From assembly GCA_943736015.1 (NCBI GenBank), contig OX031066.1:22895127-22959126 (forward strand): 64,000 nucleotides of DNA. The letters are read 5' to 3'. Position 1 is the stretch's first letter, and each line of letters starts with the position of its first letter. This document shows positions 61,695-64,000 of the stretch, piece after piece. The notes beneath the pieces were generated by a model. It was given only the letters and a program-made list of their open reading frames with translations, did no database searches and was not told where the DNA came from. The position numbers were made by a program, and so were the translations under genes. The DNA is from Tridacna crocea. Its lineage: Eukaryota > Mollusca > Bivalvia > Cardiida > Cardiidae.

Positions 61695-61918
61695 CTCTTT
61701 ACCACACAATCCCGAATTTTAATGAACATGAGAAAGAACCCTGTAGAAAACAATTATTTGAAAAGGAGAAATTGCTGGTAACCAGCATTTTCTCCTTTTC
61801 CCCCAGTTTTCTACCTTACCAAAGACACATTTTGTTAGTTGAGCTACTATGAAATCGTTCTTCACAGAATGCTTTTACTTTCGATAGGTCTAAAATTTTG
61901 CAGTGTGGTAAAGGGTAA
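61691..61918 (+). repeat. Family A MITE sharing a TTAA with the previous copy
   Basis: TTAACTCTTTACC to 'gtgtggtaaagggta'; arms partly decayed. Confidence 0.88.
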
Positions 61919-62189
61919 ATGTAGTTTGTATTGTGATGAGGTAATTGTGTTGATTTTAACGGTTTATCAAACGATTTTGTTTTTTAAATCTATAAATAGT
62001 AGATCTAGGTGTGTAAGAACATTGTGGTAAATGGTGGAAGTGGTTATAGTAAGTGTCAATTTTCTCCTTCTATAGCGTTTTGTATCTCTTGCAAGACGAA
62101 TACTCGCTTGAGCAATACTTCCATATATCCTATGAGGATGCTGTCAAATTCGTCAATAGTAAAATTTGGTTGTTTTGTTAAAAATATCT

Positions 62190-62421
62190 TTAACTCATTC
62201 TGACACAATCCACACTTTTGACGACCCTGAGAAAGAAGCCTTTTGAAAACATTGTGAGAAAAGTAGAAAATGCTGGTAACTAGCATTTTCTTTTTTTCCA
62301 CCAATGTTTTCTACCCTTTCCAAAATCAAATTTCAACTTTTGACTCGGATTTATTTAGTCATCTGCAAATGCTTTCAGTTTGGAATAGTCCAAAAACTTT
62401 GTCATTTGTTAAAAGAGTTAA
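62190..62421 (+). repeat. Family A MITE, full length
   Basis: TTAACTCATTCTGACAC to 'ttaaaagagttaa'; apex 'gctggtaactagc'. Confidence 0.9.
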
Positions 62422-62449
62422 ATAACCTTTCATTACCATAGTTACCTTT

Positions 62450-62560
62450 GTGGCCAGTTTAGATCTAGATCAGACATGTGCCATCTGAACTAGTCTGTCC
62501 ACTTTGCAGACATTGAAAGTGTTTTTAAACAAAAATTATGAGCTTATTAAATGGATTTTT
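62450..62560. repeat. Family B palindrome, decayed
   Basis: 'tagatctagatcagacatg' with 'gaactagtctgtcc'. Confidence 0.45.
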
Positions 62561-62574
62561 CTTGCTTTCATAGG

Positions 62575-62925
62575 TGAGAAAAAACATTTGAGAAAAGGAG
62601 AAAGTGCTGGTTGCCAGCCAGTTCTTCTTTCTCCACACTGTTTCAAATACCTTCTTTCTTAGGCTTGTTAACACTTAACAGTAAGAACTATGTGAATATG
62701 TTGTAAACGGTTAATCCAGTATAACCAGCCATTGTTTAAAAACTTACTGGATAGGCTCTTGAAAACATTGTGGAAAATGGTGAAACTGCTCCTAAATAGT
62801 ATTCACTCCTTTTCCTCCATGTTTTCTACACAAGACAAATCACAGCGTTTATGCAACATATATTTAGTTGTCCGCACACACGGGTACTTGCAAGTCTAAA
62901 ATTTTGGTGTTTTGTAAAGAGATGA
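62575..62925. repeat. Two decayed family A copies in opposite orientation
   Basis: 62575-62715 is reverse ('gaaaaaacatttgagaaaagg', 'aaacggttaa'). 62750-62925 is forward ('cttgaaaacattgtgg', 'ttgtaaagagatgaa'). Confidence 0.6.
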
Positions 62926-63000
62926 AATGTGCTTTTTTTGTAATAAGGTTTACATGTATTTTCTGTATTTTTAACTTTTCTCATCTGCCAATCATTATTT

Positions 63001-63227
63001 TTAACCCTTTACCACACAATCCTGAGTTTTAACATCCCTATCACAGAAGGCAGCTTTTGAAAACATGATGAAAAAAGAAGAAAATCCTGGTTACCAACTA
63101 TCATTTTCTCCTTTTCCCACCACGTTTTCTGCACTTTCATAGACAGTTACAATCATTTCAGCCAAGTTAAATGTCGTCAGCAATTACTTTCAATTTGGAC
63201 CTGTCTAAAAGTTTGTCAAAGAGTTAA
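63001..63227 (+). repeat. Family A MITE
   Basis: TTAACCCTTTACC to 'gtttgtcaaagagttaa'; apex with an insertion ('ctggttaccaactatcat'). Confidence 0.87.
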
Positions 63228-63229
63228 AT

Positions 63230-63482
63230 TTTCACCGAATGTCTGGTCCAAAGTGATAGCATTTACGGACAACAAAATAAATGTTGCAGACAACAAAATA
63301 AATGTTTGCAGACAACAAAATAAATGTGACTGAAAAATTGAAATCTGCTTTCAGAAAAGTGGAAAAACATTGTGGGAAAATGAGAAAATGCTGGTAACCA
63401 GCATTTTCTCCTTTTCCCACATTGTTTTCAAAAGCCTTCGTCTTCAGGGTCGTTAAGTTGGGATTGTATGGTAAAGGGTTGA
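63230..63482 (-). repeat. Family A MITE with a triplicated 21-bp motif
   Basis: 'gcagacaacaaaataaatg' occurs three times at 63265-63330, then a normal hairpin and GGTAAAGGGTTGA. Confidence 0.87.
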
Positions 63483-63583
63483 ACAAAAAGATGTTAAAGT
63501 TTTTAAAAAAAAAAAAACATCAGGGAAAATGGTGATTGTGCTTGAAACCTGCATTTTCTCTTTTCTGCAATGTTTTCTACCCC

Positions 63584-63811
63584 TTAACCCTTTCCCAAAC
63601 AAGCCCTGTTTTTTACGTGTTTGCAATACAAGTGTTTTGAAAACACTGTGGGAAAAGGAGAAATTCTTTGTAACGAGCAATTTCTCCTTTTCCCACAGTG
63701 TTTTCTACCCTTCAGGAGAACTTTCTACCATTTTCATCAAATTTAAAATTGTTTTCTGCAAACTTTTTGAGTTTGGAACAGTCTAAAATTTTTTGTTTGG
63801 GAAAGGGTTAA
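63584..63811 (+). repeat. Family A variant with 'cgagcaatttctcc' arm
   Basis: TTAACCCTTTCCC to GGGAAAGGGTTAA, arms 'acactgtgggaaaaggag' and 'ctccttttcccacagtgt'. It lies between direct repeats 63470-63587 and 63833-63957. Confidence 0.9.
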
Positions 63812-63832
63812 GGTTAAAAAAGTCTGAATTTT

Positions 63833-63957
63833 GTGGTAAAGGGTTGAACAAAAAGATGTGAAAGTTTTTTTAAAAAAAAAACATTAGGGAAAATGGTGAT
63901 TGTGCTTGTAACCTGCATTTTCTCTTTTCCACAATGTTTTCTACCCCTTAACCCTTT
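63833..63957 (+). repeat. Direct duplicate of 63470-63587
   Basis: 'gggttgaacaaaaagatg', 'gggaaaatggtgattgtgct', 'cctgcattttctctttt' and 'gttttctaccccttaaccc' recur in order. A further reverse family A copy starts at about 63950 and leaves the window. Confidence 0.85.
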
Positions 63958-64000
63958 TCCATACAGCAAAACTGTAGACTTGTCTTAATTCGAAGACCCT

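Noticed and set aside
1-64000. An autonomous piggyBac-type transposase for family A
   Set aside because: No frame with a DDD catalytic layout or a C-terminal cysteine-rich domain was seen in the window; the driver must be elsewhere or extinct.

Overview
This is AT-rich nuclear DNA from an animal. Coding sequence is split by GT-AG introns, and the rest is almost entirely transposon-derived: dense MITEs, tRNA-derived SINEs with AATC-type tails, minisatellites, and mariner and pogo/Tigger remnants. The HSPA12-type gene, the 155-190 bp tandem-core elements ending in phrases such as 'cca(c/t)tggc..gccagtggagttaaa', and the repeat style fit a bivalve mollusc. The species cannot be named from sequence alone. 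No bacterial, plasmid or viral gene organisation is visible.

The only gene I can reconstruct is an HSPA12-type HSP70 relative on the + strand. It has four exons (35838-36140, 36459-36677, 39686-39842, 42141-43198) that join in frame and give 578 visible residues ending in a TGA. A short first exon carrying the start codon lies further upstream and was not found. Its introns and 3' flank are crowded with MITEs, several within 30-130 bp of splice sites or of the stop codon.

The dominant feature is a short (about 200-240 bp) non-autonomous element, here called family A, with more than 60 whole or partial copies. It starts TTAACYCTTTACC, ends GGTAAAGRGTTAA, and has a near-perfect central palindrome of about 70 bp. 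A duplicated locus gives a clean occupied/empty pair (25554-25917 against 4731-4734) showing TTAA target-site duplication, as expected of the piggyBac superfamily. Families B (GATC-containing palindrome) and C (hairpin with a 'gctcgt' apex) share the TTAACCC/GGGTTAA ends, so one transposase could have mobilised all three. No such transposase is encoded here.

Layout. 1-2633 and 7059-9695 are a segmental duplication. 2624-4812 matches 18942-19468 plus 24166-25993, the second copy being split by a 4.7-kb long-TIR element (19469-24165, TTA duplication). Between the two halves of the first duplication, 5590-5945 is a broken pogo/Tigger transposase N-terminus. 10646-17550 is a 39-bp minisatellite with a 312-bp higher-order period, interrupted by a 3.1-kb transposon (12486-15629) and inverted at about 16550; pieces of a family A element bracket the whole array. 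28049-28930 is a 125-bp satellite. 28930-35622 is a run of MITEs. 35838-43198 is the HSPA12 gene. 43210-48250 is MITEs, a SINE and unique DNA. 48260-49042 is a Tigger-type non-autonomous element. 49230-50640 and 59159-60870 are tandem-core elements. 50690-55000 is locally duplicated and holds a foldback, an internally deleted mariner and a possible orphan exon. 55280-64000 is again MITE-dominated.
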